This document shows positions 34,585-42,714 of a stretch of 43,664 nucleotides of DNA, one piece after another. Numbering within the stretch: position 1 is the first letter of the stretch; each line of letters begins with the position of its first letter. Both the position numbers and the translations under genes were made by a program. The stretch is from Verrucomicrobiales bacterium (GTDB taxonomy: Bacteria > Verrucomicrobiota > Verrucomicrobiia > Verrucomicrobiales > DEV007). The stretch is from contig JAEUHH010000039.1 in the NCBI GenBank assembly GCA_016795505.1, forward strand, positions 1 through 43,664. The letters are read 5' to 3'. Under the pieces are notes generated by a model. The model did no database searches. It had not been told where the DNA came from and worked only from the letters and a program-made list of their open reading frames with translations.

Positions 34585-35271
34585 ATGAAACGCATCACTC
34601 TCCTTCTCGCCGCCCTGCTGCCCCTGGCCACCTCCCATGGGCAGGAAAAGGCCAAATCCGATGATCAAAAAGAGACCGACAAAGTCTTCCGCGCCAACTT
34701 TGACGACCTCACGCCCGGCCCCGTCCCGGCGAGCTATTTCGTGGTCGAAGGTACCTGGTCCATCGCTGAGCTGGACGGCGGCAAGGTCCTGCACCTCGCC
34801 GAGGTGCCGATCGTCGATGCCCAGGTCCAACTCGGCGACTCGCTGAAGGACGCCGGCGGCACCGTGACCGCCCGGGTCAAAGCCGAGCGGAAGCGCCGCA
34901 GCTTTCCCCGCTTCGGCGTGGGCCTGCACGGCATGTCCGGCTTCCGGCTCCGGCTCTTTCCGGCCCAGAACAAGCTGGAACTCGTCCGCAATGAGGAAGT
35001 CGTCACCGCCGTCCCACTCACCTGGGATGCGTCCACCTGGTGGCATCTGGAGCTGACCGTCTCCCCTGCCGAAGCCGGCTGGACCGTGGAGGGCCGGGCC
35101 TGGGCCGAGGGCACCGAACGCCCCGACAAGCCCCAGATCGAAGCCACCTCCGACGAACCGAAGTTTTCCGGCAAAGCCAGCGTCTTCGGCACGGCCTTTG
35201 CCGGTCTGCCGCTGCATTTCGACGACATCAGCATCACGCCCATTCCCCGGCCGGATGCCGCGAAGAAGTAA
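34585..35271 (+). CDS. Exported LamG/concanavalin-like protein
   Basis: A 228-residue protein with a signal peptide (MKRITLLLAALLPLATSHGQ). The mature part is nearly all beta, with VFRANFDDLTPGPVPASYFV, WSIAELDGGKVLHLAEVPIV, STWWHLELTVSPAEAGWTVE and, at the end, PLHFDDISITPIPRP. This pattern fits a concanavalin/LamG-like jelly roll such as the DUF1080 type that often binds or cleaves sugars. No active-site residues are evident. It follows the permease gene by 19 bp and is probably on the same transcript, so it may be an exported partner or cargo. The repeat copy at 35291 lies just after its stop. Confidence 0.82.
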   Translation: MKRITLLLAALLPLATSHGQEKAKSDDQKETDKVFRANFDDLTPGPVPASYFVVEGTWSIAELDGGKVLHLAEVPIVDAQVQLGDSLKDAGGTVTARVKAERKRRSFPRFGVGLHGMSGFRLRLFPAQNKLELVRNEEVVTAVPLTWDASTWWHLELTVSPAEAGWTVEGRAWAEGTERPDKPQIEATSDEPKFSGKASVFGTAFAGLPLHFDDISITPIPRPDAAKK

Positions 35272-35290
35272 GTCACGATGAGACTCTATC

Positions 35291-35339
35291 TCTTCTCCGA
35301 TCATACAGGGTCTGATCGGCGATCCAACAGGGTCTGATC
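35291..35339 (-). repeat. Dispersed 49-bp intergenic repeat, copy C
   Basis: On the minus strand this copy starts GATCAGACCCTGTTGGATCG and carries a second ACCCTGT block 22 bases after the first, separated by a GATCG-C-CGATC palindrome. It matches the copies at 18101 and 42332 in layout. It fills the 73-bp gap between two convergent genes. Confidence 0.75.
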
Positions 35340-35344
35340 GAAAA

Positions 35345-36283
35345 TCACGCCACCAGCGCCCGGGCCAGAGCCAGCCAGACCTGACTCCGGCTTACTTTCA
35401 CCCGTTCCGTCAGCGCGCCGGCCCCGGCGGCATCGAGCCGGTCCACGGTTTTCTCCGCCAGGATCAGGGGCAGACTGGTCGCGGCGCGCACCCGGCCCCG
35501 CCGCAGGCGGCGCACATAATCCCAACCCGGCCTGAGCCGATCCCGGCAACGCTCCCGCCACTGCGCGGCCACGGTGGCAATCGCGGAGGCCCGGTCCCGC
35601 TCCCACCCGGCCTCGAGGAGCGAGGGGCGCGGCAAATAGCAGCGTCCCGCCCGCAAGTCCTCGCCGAGATCGCGCAGGATGTTCACCAGTTGCAGCCCCT
35701 GCCCCAAGCTGCGTCCTTCGACGAGCATCCGAGGCTGATCCGGCAGGCTCGCGAACCGCTCCCCGAGGTTGAGAAAACCGACCCGCGTCCAGAACTCGCC
35801 GACGCACCCCGCGACGCGATAGGTGTAGTCGTCCAACTCCCCACCACTTTCGCAGAATGCCGGTCGGTCGGCGTTAGCCCCGCCAAACCGCTCCAGATCC
35901 CAGGCTTGTCCGGCGGTGATCTCGGCGAGCACCGACACGATGGCCTGACGATTCGGCTCCGACACAGTCGCCAGCCAGGCCTGGCATTCTCCGAGCCGGC
36001 ACAGCAGGGCCGCCTCGCCGGCATGGTGTTGATACGGTCCGAAGGTGGCTGCCCATTGCCCGGGAAATCGCCCACCCGTCTCCAGCGAGGCGCGGAACTC
36101 GTCCAGAGCTGCGCGCCGATCCCCGACCGGCACTGCGGCGGTGTCGGCAAGGGTGTCGGAGGCGCGGGCCAGCAGATAGCCGAGGCTCACAGGCCCGCGC
36201 ATGGCCACGGGCAGCAGGCGCATCGAGAGATAGAAGGATCTCGACACGCTACGCAACAGATCGCGATGCAGGGAATCGGCCAT
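35345..36283 (-). CDS. Squalene/phytoene synthase family protein
   Basis: A 312-residue prenyl synthase. The first aspartate-rich motif is ASDTLADT (Asp43 and Asp47), and the second is NILRDLGEDL (Asp205, Glu208 and Asp209); SRSFYLSMRLLP at the N-terminus is also typical. The family condenses two farnesyl- or geranylgeranyl-diphosphates head to head. The sequence resembles bacterial squalene synthases more than phytoene synthases, though I cannot prove this by eye. The usual hopanoid partners (hpnC, hpnE, shc) and carotenoid genes are absent, so the enzyme's product and pathway are undetermined. It is convergent with the LamG-like gene. Confidence 0.88.
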   Translation of the reverse strand: MADSLHRDLLRSVSRSFYLSMRLLPVAMRGPVSLGYLLARASDTLADTAAVPVGDRRAALDEFRASLETGGRFPGQWAATFGPYQHHAGEAALLCRLGECQAWLATVSEPNRQAIVSVLAEITAGQAWDLERFGGANADRPAFCESGGELDDYTYRVAGCVGEFWTRVGFLNLGERFASLPDQPRMLVEGRSLGQGLQLVNILRDLGEDLRAGRCYLPRPSLLEAGWERDRASAIATVAAQWRERCRDRLRPGWDYVRRLRRGRVRAATSLPLILAEKTVDRLDAAGAGALTERVKVSRSQVWLALARALVA

Positions 36284-36353
36284 GAGCCTCTATGGATAGC
36301 CCATGGCATTCCCTCCCGCCGCCGAAACTTGGCCGGGGCGACGCATTTCCCGG

Positions 36354-37445
36354 CTAATGGCCGGTCGCGAACCGGGATTCAATGAAGCGATAGGCCTCCT
36401 CCCGAACCTCGGGCACGAAGTCGTGGTCGGAATCGGGATAGGCGATACGCAGCTCATTGGGCACGCCGAGCAGCTCGTAGATGCGTCGCACCCGCGGCGC
36501 GGCCTTTTCCACGCCGCGATAGTCGAAGTTGCTGTCGCGCAGGGGTGAGTTGGAAAAGAAAGCCCGTGGCGCGAGGGCGGCGATGAGACCGTAGTAGTCA
36601 AAGGGCACCCGGTCGGGATCGAGCCCGAAGTCGGTGCGGATCGCCGGCACGTAGCGATCACTGGTCCATCCGTCGAGTTTCCCACCATAGTAATCGTGCA
36701 TCGGCGTCCAGCCACAGCTCGACACCACGACCTTCACCCGGGTGTCGAAGACGGCGTGGAAAATGGCATTGTGCCCGCCCAGCGAATGCCCGATCGAGGC
36801 GATCTTTTCCGGATCGACATCGGCACGCGCGACGAGGACATCGACGCAGCGCAGGTGGTTCCAGATGCCCTTCATCGTGCCGCTCTGATAGCGGTCCTTG
36901 GCGAAGTCGTAGCTTGCAATATCGCCGAACGAGGGGTAATCCGGAGCGATGACGACATGCCCGCGTTCGGCGAGTTCCTTCGCGTAGGCGCGGTTCGGTC
37001 GAGGCCCCTGCCCGTCGGTGATGCCCTTGCCCAGCGGTCCGGTGGGATGCAGGGCGACGATGCCGGCCCGGCGCTCGCCCGGCGCGATGCCCTTTGGCAC
37101 ATAGAGGTAAGCCGGGGTGCGGTCTCCCGGCTCTGACTGAAAGGTGATGGTGTGCCGGGTGTACTGATCCGTCTCGATCGTCTCGCTCGTCTGGATGTCG
37201 AGGTCGGGCAAGCTCTCCCGGCTGGGCAATGGGCCGCAGGGTATCTCGAAGCTCTTCACGATCTCGGCCCGACGCTTTTCCCAGTCAGCCGGAGTCTGGA
37301 TGGGTTGCTTCCCGCCTGCCTCATTTCGGAACCAGGTGAGGTCGTGATGGTCGGGGCGGGATTGGGGAAACGCCTCCTGCGCCCGGCCACTGACGGCAGC
37401 GAGGGCGAGGCAGGCAAGGATGGTGGCGGAGCGGGGAGAAATCAT
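36354..37445 (-). CDS. Exported alpha/beta hydrolase
   Basis: A 363-residue protein with a signal peptide (ATILACLALAAVSGRAQ), placed by starting at 37445; the open frame to 37523 adds 26 residues before it. The hydrolase core has the oxyanion region IVALHPTGPLGKG, the nucleophile elbow GHSLGG (Ser221), an acid likely in LGVPNELRIAYPDSDHDFVP, and the catalytic His in that last segment. The order and the YGLIAALAPRAFFSNSPL strand resemble dienelactone hydrolase and acetyl-xylan-esterase-like enzymes that are common in PVC genomes for polysaccharide deacetylation. Substrate unproven. It stands on its own about 70 bp upstream of the squalene synthase gene. Confidence 0.85.
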   Translation of the reverse strand: MISPRSATILACLALAAVSGRAQEAFPQSRPDHHDLTWFRNEAGGKQPIQTPADWEKRRAEIVKSFEIPCGPLPSRESLPDLDIQTSETIETDQYTRHTITFQSEPGDRTPAYLYVPKGIAPGERRAGIVALHPTGPLGKGITDGQGPRPNRAYAKELAERGHVVIAPDYPSFGDIASYDFAKDRYQSGTMKGIWNHLRCVDVLVARADVDPEKIASIGHSLGGHNAIFHAVFDTRVKVVVSSCGWTPMHDYYGGKLDGWTSDRYVPAIRTDFGLDPDRVPFDYYGLIAALAPRAFFSNSPLRDSNFDYRGVEKAAPRVRRIYELLGVPNELRIAYPDSDHDFVPEVREEAYRFIESRFATGH

Positions 37446-37573
37446 GCCGCTATCAGTGCCAAAACCGGCGGCTGCCACGCAACCCCAATCTGATGCCGCT
37501 CTGACCGGCTTTGCGTCCCCCATGTCCCGCGGATCGTTGACGAATGGGACCGATTGCGATAGCCTCAGGCGTT

Positions 37574-38254
37574 ATGATCCTGCCGCCTCCCACGCCCCCG
37601 TTCGAGACCGACAAGGCTGGCCAAATCATCTATCCCGTGGATAATGGCGAACCCTTGAGCAACGACACCGAACACCTGAAGTGGATCACGTTCGTCAAGT
37701 ACGGTCTCGATGACTGGTTCGGTGATCGCACGGATGTTTTTGTTGCCGCCGATCTGCTGTGGTATCCGATCGAGGGCCGTCCGGACATTTCCCAGGCACC
37801 GGACGTGATGGTGGTGCTCGACCATCCCCCCGGCGAACGCCCCAGCTACAAGCAATGGGAAGAAAATGACCGACCGCCGAACATCGTGTTCGAATTTATC
37901 TCCAAAAGCAACACGGCCGACGAGATGATGGACAAGTTGGAGTTTTATTCCGAAATGGGATGTGACGAATTTTACGTTTACGACTACCGGAGGGGGAAAT
38001 TGAGCGCATTTCACCGTGACGACGGCCGGACCCTTGCCCAGAAGCTTGCCGGTATTCAGGGTGAATGGCAGAGCCCCCTGCTGGGCATCACGTTGGGCCT
38101 AGATGCGTCAGGGAAGCTCTGGATCCGGCGACCGGACGGAAGATTGATGGAAACCCAGAGGCAGATCGCCCGACGAGCCGAGGCGGAGGCTCAGCGCGCT
38201 GCGCGTCTGGCCGCCAAGCTCCGCGAGTTGGGTGTCGATCCCGACTTGATTTGA
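37574..38254 (+). CDS. Uma2-family (DUF820) endonuclease-like protein
   Basis: A 226-residue protein of the Uma2 group, a PD-(D/E)xK-like nuclease family. The core has FVAADLLWYPIEGRPDISQA then APDVMVVLDHPPG, and PPNIVFEFISKSNTADEMMD followed by LEFYSEMGCDEFYVYDYRRG, with the P-D, E-x-I/S-K and K-x-x-x-Y elements of the fold. The C-terminal 35 residues are an Ala/Arg/Glu helix, likely a coiled coil. These proteins occur in many copies in cyanobacteria and some PVC bacteria, and their biological role is uncertain. ATG 37574 was chosen because it begins MILPPPTPP just ahead of the core. The D-aminoacylase gene starts 29 bp downstream. Confidence 0.85.
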   Translation: MILPPPTPPFETDKAGQIIYPVDNGEPLSNDTEHLKWITFVKYGLDDWFGDRTDVFVAADLLWYPIEGRPDISQAPDVMVVLDHPPGERPSYKQWEENDRPPNIVFEFISKSNTADEMMDKLEFYSEMGCDEFYVYDYRRGKLSAFHRDDGRTLAQKLAGIQGEWQSPLLGITLGLDASGKLWIRRPDGRLMETQRQIARRAEAEAQRAARLAAKLRELGVDPDLI

Positions 38255-38283
38255 CGAGCCCCCTGGTCAACCTCCCGTCCGCC

Positions 38284-39846
38284 ATGCGTGCTTTGCTTTT
38301 GCCCCTCGCTCTCGGCTTGGCTCATCCGGCTGCGGCAGCCGATTTCGATCTCCTCATCACCGGAGCCCGGATTGCCGACGGCACCGGCGCGCCGCTGGTC
38401 GAGGGATCGGTGGGTATCAAGGACCGCCGCATCGTGGCCGTGGGAACCGTCACTGGCAGCGCCACGGAGACCATCGACGCGGGCGGACGCGTCCTCGCGC
38501 CGGGCTTCATCGATGTCCACACCCATTCCGAGAATATTCTCACCCTGCCCGAGGCGGAAAACTTCCTCCGCATGGGAGTAACCACCATCATCACCGGAAA
38601 CTGCGGCAATTCGCGCACCGATGTGGCCGCGTTTTTCCGGGAGATCGAGCAGGCTGGCACCACGCTGAATGTCGCCACCCTCATCGGACACAATGCGGTG
38701 CGGGAGCAGGGCATGGGCGGCCGCTTTATCCGTCCGCCGAGCCCGTCCGAGTTGGAAGCCATGAAGACGCTGGTCGCGCGGGCCATGAACGACGGAGCCG
38801 TCGGTCTCAGCACCGGGCTGATCTATGTGCCCGGCTCATTTGCCAAGACCGACGAGATCGTCGCCCTGGCCCGGGTCGCCGCCGCGCACGACGGAATCTA
38901 CGTCAGCCACATGCGGCACGAGACGACCCGCATCTTCGAGGCGATCAATGAATTGCTCACCATCGCCCGGCAGGCCGACATCCCCGCGCAGGTGTCGCAC
39001 ATCAAGCTCACCGGGCCGACCGCGTGGGGAAAAGCCGGCGAGGTGATCGCCGTGCTGGACCGGGCGCGGGCCGAGGGGCTGCGCATCACCCACGACCAGT
39101 ATGCCTACACCGCCTCCAGCACCGGCCTGCGGCAGACTCTGCCCGACAGCGCGATGGAAGGCACGCGCGAGGATTTCCTCGCCCGCCTCGCCGACCCGGC
39201 CAAAAAGCAGGCCATCATCGAGGGCATGCAAAGGATGCGCACCCGGCTCGGCCGCGACGACTACGGCTATGTGGTGATCGCCAAGTTCGCCGCTGATCCC
39301 AGCCTGAATGGCAAGACCCTTCCCGAGGCGGCCCGCATCCTGCGTGGTGGCGACTCGCTGGCCGATCAGATCGAGACCATCCTCGACATCGAGTCCCGCG
39401 GCGGTGCCAGCGCCGTCTATCACGGAATGAACGAGGCCGATCTCGTCCAGTTCCTCCGGCACCCGTCCACCATGGTCGCCAGCGATGGCGGCCCGCGAAA
39501 ACTGGGCGAAGACGTGCCCCACCCACGCAGCTATGGAAACAACGCCCGAGTGTTGGCCCGCTATGTGCGCGAGCAGAAAATCTTCTCACTCGAGGAGGCG
39601 ATCCGCCGCATGACTTCCCTGCCGGCCGACACCTTTGGGCTCCGCGACCGGGGACGAATCGTACCGGGTGCCATCGCCGATCTGACCCTGTTCGATCCCG
39701 CCACGGTGGGCGATCCCGCCACCTTCGAGTCGCCCCATCACTATGCCGAGGGATTCGGCGACGTCATCGTGAATGGCGGCATCGTCATCCGCTCCGGCCG
39801 GCTCACCGGTCTTCGCTCCGGGGGCCCCCTGCGGAAAAGCCGGTGA
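38284..39846 (+). CDS. Exported D-aminoacylase / N-acyl-D-amino-acid deacylase family protein
   Basis: A 520-residue amidohydrolase with a signal peptide (MRALLLPLALGLAHPAAAA). The family pattern is clear: DFDLLITGARIADGTGAPLV, the metal motif APGFIDVHTHSE, TTIITGNCGNS, STGLIYVPGSFAKTDEIVAL, the YVSHMRHE and QVSHIKLTGP His ligands, a VASDGGPRKLGEDVPHPR segment with the Asp, and LRDRGRIVPGAIADLTLFD. D-aminoacylases release D-amino acids from N-acyl forms using zinc; some relatives are dipeptidases. The export signal suggests scavenging of peptidoglycan-derived D-amino acids (inference). The frame is open from 38065 across the Uma2 gene, but only the start at 38284 gives a signal peptide. Confidence 0.92.
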   Translation: MRALLLPLALGLAHPAAAADFDLLITGARIADGTGAPLVEGSVGIKDRRIVAVGTVTGSATETIDAGGRVLAPGFIDVHTHSENILTLPEAENFLRMGVTTIITGNCGNSRTDVAAFFREIEQAGTTLNVATLIGHNAVREQGMGGRFIRPPSPSELEAMKTLVARAMNDGAVGLSTGLIYVPGSFAKTDEIVALARVAAAHDGIYVSHMRHETTRIFEAINELLTIARQADIPAQVSHIKLTGPTAWGKAGEVIAVLDRARAEGLRITHDQYAYTASSTGLRQTLPDSAMEGTREDFLARLADPAKKQAIIEGMQRMRTRLGRDDYGYVVIAKFAADPSLNGKTLPEAARILRGGDSLADQIETILDIESRGGASAVYHGMNEADLVQFLRHPSTMVASDGGPRKLGEDVPHPRSYGNNARVLARYVREQKIFSLEEAIRRMTSLPADTFGLRDRGRIVPGAIADLTLFDPATVGDPATFESPHHYAEGFGDVIVNGGIVIRSGRLTGLRSGGPLRKSR

Positions 39847-39905
39847 CGAAAACGGCTTGAGTCACTGCTGGCTTTCCCTTTAGTAGCGTCTCGCCCTCCG
39901 CCGCG

Positions 39906-40457
39906 ATGCCTGCCACCCGACAGATCCTTCCGACGCTCGCCGCACTGTGGCTCGCCGGTCTAGCATTGACTGTGGCTCAGGAGGCGGCGCCAGCCACCAC
40001 CACCGCATCCGCCGCCGCCGCGGGCACCCTGCAACAGCCCATCCCGGCATTCGTTCGCACCACGGCCTACACCCACACCGAGGCCGACCACCTGAAGTAC
40101 GGCAACAAGACGGCCCTCGGCACGGTGCTGCGCTACACCCCGGAGTATCACTCCGTCGCCGCCGACTGGTCACGGTTTCCCCTCGGCACAAAGTTCCGGA
40201 TCAAAGGCTTCGACCGCCTCTTCGTCGTGGATGACTACGGCAGGGCCCTCGTCGGCACCCGCACCATCGACATTTATTTCCCCACCAAGGAACGCATGAA
40301 CAACTGGGGCGTCCGCTGGGTGAACATCGAAATCGTCGAGCTGGGCAGTTTTCACGCCAGCCGCAAGATCCTCGCCGAACGGGCAAAAAATGCCTACTGC
40401 CGCGAGATGCTGGCCACCATGACCACCGACGATTGGTGGAAGGTATACAATCGCTGA
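39906..40457 (+). CDS. 3D-domain protein, likely cell-wall enzyme
   Basis: A 183-residue exported protein. The signal (LPTLAALWLAGLALTVA) is followed by an Ala/Thr linker and a 3D domain at about residues 50-150. That domain has AFVRTTAYTHTEADHL, LGTKFRIKGFDRLFVVDDYG and TRTIDIYFPTKERMNNWG, including the three Asp for which the fold is named. The domain is the catalytic part of MltA-like lytic transglycosylases and of YabE/resuscitation-type proteins. It lacks the rest of MltA, so it may cut peptidoglycan on its own. It follows the D-aminoacylase gene by about 60 bp and may be co-transcribed, which would fit a shared role in wall turnover. Confidence 0.85.
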   Translation: MPATRQILPTLAALWLAGLALTVAQEAAPATTTASAAAAGTLQQPIPAFVRTTAYTHTEADHLKYGNKTALGTVLRYTPEYHSVAADWSRFPLGTKFRIKGFDRLFVVDDYGRALVGTRTIDIYFPTKERMNNWGVRWVNIEIVELGSFHASRKILAERAKNAYCREMLATMTTDDWWKVYNR

Positions 40458-40635
40458 CTCCACGCGACGCCACCCGACCGCCGAGCCGGGCTCCGCGGCT
40501 GTTTCACGCCCCGGCCAAGTCAAGACCGCCCGGCTCTTACGCCCCAATCCCTCCCGCCAATGCGTAATCCCTTTGCCTTGCCGGCCCCCCGTTTTCGGGC
40601 TTATTTTACAATTCGGAAATTCCAAACCTGCCCCT

Positions 40636-42207
40636 ATGAACCAAAATTTTAAAACTTCACTACTCCTTGGAGTTCTGACCCTCTCACCGGCCCTTCTCCA
40701 GGCCGCCGGCCCCGACAGCATCCTGTTCAAGGACGCCGTCATGCCGATCCTAAATGCCAAGTGCGTCGCCTGTCACGGAGCCGACAAGCAGAAGGGCAAG
40801 CTGCGCCTCGATTCGCTGGAGGAAATCATGAAGGGCAGCGGCGGCGAGAACGTCATTCCCGGCAAGGTCGAGGAAAGCCTCCTCACCCATCGTGTCCTGC
40901 TCCCGGCCGATGACGACGAGCACATGCCGCCGGAAGACGAGCCGCAGTTGACCAAGGAAGAAATCGAAGTGCTTAAATTTTGGGTCGGCAGCGGCGCCAA
41001 GGCCGATGCCAAAGTCGCCGACTTGAAGCCGGCCGGCGATGTCGCCAAAGCCATCGAAGTCGTGCTCGCGAATCCGCCGAAAGGCGCCGTCGCCGCCAAT
41101 GCCAAGCCGGCCGTCGATCCCAAGGTCGCCGAAGCCATGGCCAAAGCCGCCGCCGAGACCATCGGCCGCGTGGAGAAAGAAGGAGCCTCCCTGATGGCCA
41201 TCGCCCAGGACACCCCCGACCTCCGTTTCAGCGCCCTGAATGTGGCCAAGGAATACAGCGACAAGAACCTCGAAGTCCTCAAGCCCGTCGCCGATCAGGT
41301 GAAATGGATGGACCTCGCCCGCACCCAGGTGACCGACGCCGGCCTCGCCCACCTCGCCGCGATGAAGAACCTGACCCGCGTGCATCTGGAAAACACCAAG
41401 ATCACCGACGCCGGTCTGGATCACCTCAAAGGCCTCGCCAATCTGGAGTATCTCAACCTCTACGGCACCCAGGTCACCGACGCCGGCATTGCCAAGTTGG
41501 CCGGCCTGAAGAACCTCAAGAAGCTCTTCGTCTGGCAGACCAAGGTCACCGAAGACGGTGCCAAGAAACTGGTCGCCGCCATCGCAGGCCTCGACGTGAA
41601 CACCGGCTGGAAAGAGCCCGCCAAGCCCGTGGCCGTCGCCGCCGCCACCCCCGCGGCCCCGAGTCCGGCCGCCCCGGCCCCGGCCAAGCCCGCGACCCCG
41701 GCTCCCGCCAAGCCGGCCACGCCCGCTCCGGCTCCCGCCAAGCCCGCCACCCCGGCTCCCGTGGCTGCGAAACCCGCTACGCCCACTCCGGCCCCGGCCA
41801 AGCCCGCTACGCCCACTCCGGCCCCGGCCAAGCCCGCTACGCCTGCTCCCGCACCGGCCGTCGCCGCTGCCGCTGCCGCCTCGACCCAGGCCGTCGCCGC
41901 CCTGACCGCCAAAGTTGACGCCGCCATCGCCGGAGCCACCAAGGCCGGTGACGAAGCCAAGAAGAGCGCCGCCGCCGCCGGCACCACCGCCGCCGAGGCC
42001 AAGAAGATCGCCGAAGATTCGAAGGCCAGCGTCGCCGAGGCCCGCAAGATCGCCGAGGACGCCAAAGTCGCGGCCGAATCCGCAAAGAAAGCCGCCGCCG
42101 ATGCCCAGAAGGCCGCCGAAGCCGCCAATGCCATCGCCGCTCAGGCCAAAACCGCCCTCGAGCAGCTTCAAAAAGCCGCCGCCGCCATCGCCGGCGCCGC
42201 CAAGTGA
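40636..42207 (+). CDS. Planctomycete-type cytochrome, leucine-rich-repeat, Pro/Ala linker and coiled-coil protein
   Basis: A 523-residue exported protein. After the signal (TSLLLGVLTLSPALLQAAG), residues 25-115 are a planctomycete cytochrome C-like domain with AKCVACHGADKQKGKLRLDS (CxxCH at 43-47) and HMPPEDEPQLTKEEIEVL. Residues about 205-310 hold 24-residue leucine-rich repeats of the planctomycete type (TQVTDAGLAHLAAMKNL, TKITDAGLDHLKGLANL, TQVTDAGIAKLAGLKNL). A KPATPAPA linker of about 85 residues follows, then an Ala/Lys/Glu coiled coil to the end. The linker DNA has near-identical 30-bp units at 41770-41859. The layout suggests a surface scaffold with a redox or metal site, not a conventional electron carrier. 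The start at 40636 fits the signal. A strong terminator follows at 42247. Confidence 0.92.
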   Translation: MNQNFKTSLLLGVLTLSPALLQAAGPDSILFKDAVMPILNAKCVACHGADKQKGKLRLDSLEEIMKGSGGENVIPGKVEESLLTHRVLLPADDDEHMPPEDEPQLTKEEIEVLKFWVGSGAKADAKVADLKPAGDVAKAIEVVLANPPKGAVAANAKPAVDPKVAEAMAKAAAETIGRVEKEGASLMAIAQDTPDLRFSALNVAKEYSDKNLEVLKPVADQVKWMDLARTQVTDAGLAHLAAMKNLTRVHLENTKITDAGLDHLKGLANLEYLNLYGTQVTDAGIAKLAGLKNLKKLFVWQTKVTEDGAKKLVAAIAGLDVNTGWKEPAKPVAVAAATPAAPSPAAPAPAKPATPAPAKPATPAPAPAKPATPAPVAAKPATPTPAPAKPATPTPAPAKPATPAPAPAVAAAAAASTQAVAALTAKVDAAIAGATKAGDEAKKSAAAAGTTAAEAKKIAEDSKASVAEARKIAEDAKVAAESAKKAAADAQKAAEAANAIAAQAKTALEQLQKAAAAIAGAAK

Positions 42208-42246
42208 TTCCGGCCGGCTTCAGCCAGCCCCAATCCTAGAACGCGA

Positions 42247-42273
42247 AAGCCGGGCCATCGCGCCCGGCTTTTT
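42247..42273 (+). terminator. Intrinsic terminator of the cytochrome-LRR gene
   Basis: AAGCCGGGC (42247-42255) pairs with GCCCGGCTT (42262-42270) around a six-base loop and runs into TTTTT (42269-42273), 39 bases after the stop codon. Confidence 0.88.
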
Positions 42274-42331
42274 GCGTTCGCAGGCGAGGGCGGCAGCCCT
42301 TTCGAACGGCTGGCCAACTTTATGGGCTGCT

Positions 42332-42380
42332 GATCATACCCTGTTGCACCGCCGATCAGACCCTGTCTGCTCAGAAACTT
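42332..42380 (+). repeat. Dispersed 49-bp intergenic repeat, copy B
   Basis: The copy starts GATCATACCCTGTTGCACCG and has its second ACCCTGT block 22 bases after the first, ending CTGCTCAGAAACTT. It matches copy A almost base for base in the last third and copy C in the centre. It lies between the cytochrome-LRR terminator and the zinc-ribbon remnant. Confidence 0.75.
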
Positions 42381-42411
42381 GGGTGGGAGATTCGCATCCG
42401 GGATTGGCGCA

Positions 42412-42639
42412 TTATTGCCCAGAAAACCACCAAATCAGCGTCATTCCCACGACAAAAACCAACAGGATAGCCACCCCTCCGACATTGGCACTCGCGCCGT
42501 TTTCATCCGTCTCCATTTGAGCAAACTCGGTGAGTTCGGATTCACAATGCGGGCATTTTGATGCTTCCCGTGAAAACGGCTCACGGCAAAAGGGACAAAG
42601 CGCCAGTTCTCAATCTGGGAGGGTGATTTTCAGAGACAT
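42412..42639 (-). pseudogene. Zinc-ribbon single-TM protein interrupted by an in-frame TGA
   Basis: Reading from ATG 42639 gives MSLKITLPD, then TGA at 42610-42612, then an unbroken frame ELALCPFCREPFSREASKC continuing PHCESELTEFAQ and ending with a membrane helix VAILLVFVVGMTLIWWF before TAA at 42412-42414. The two CPxC knuckles make a classic zinc ribbon, and the layout of ribbon plus one helix is a common bacterial small membrane protein. The conserved part starts only three codons after the TGA, and no ATG, GTG or TTG lies between them, so a nonsense mutation is more likely than a later start; a CTG start at codon 12 cannot be excluded. An IS630 element lies about 67 bp upstream of its start. 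Confidence 0.65.
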
Positions 42640-42714
42640 GGGTCTGAATCGGTTGGGAAGATCATTGCAGAAAGATCTCCGAAGCTTCATGGAGTAGGAG
42701 CCACCTAGAGCGGT

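Noticed and set aside
40750-42171. Minus-strand Gly-rich frame of 473 codons
   Set aside because: Its Gly repeats are the mirror of the Ala/Pro coding repeats of the cytochrome-LRR gene; not independent coding.
42610-42612. Selenocysteine at the in-frame TGA of the zinc-ribbon gene
   Set aside because: The TGA is outside the zinc knuckles, no redox context exists and no convincing hairpin follows it, so nonsense mutation or a later start is more likely.
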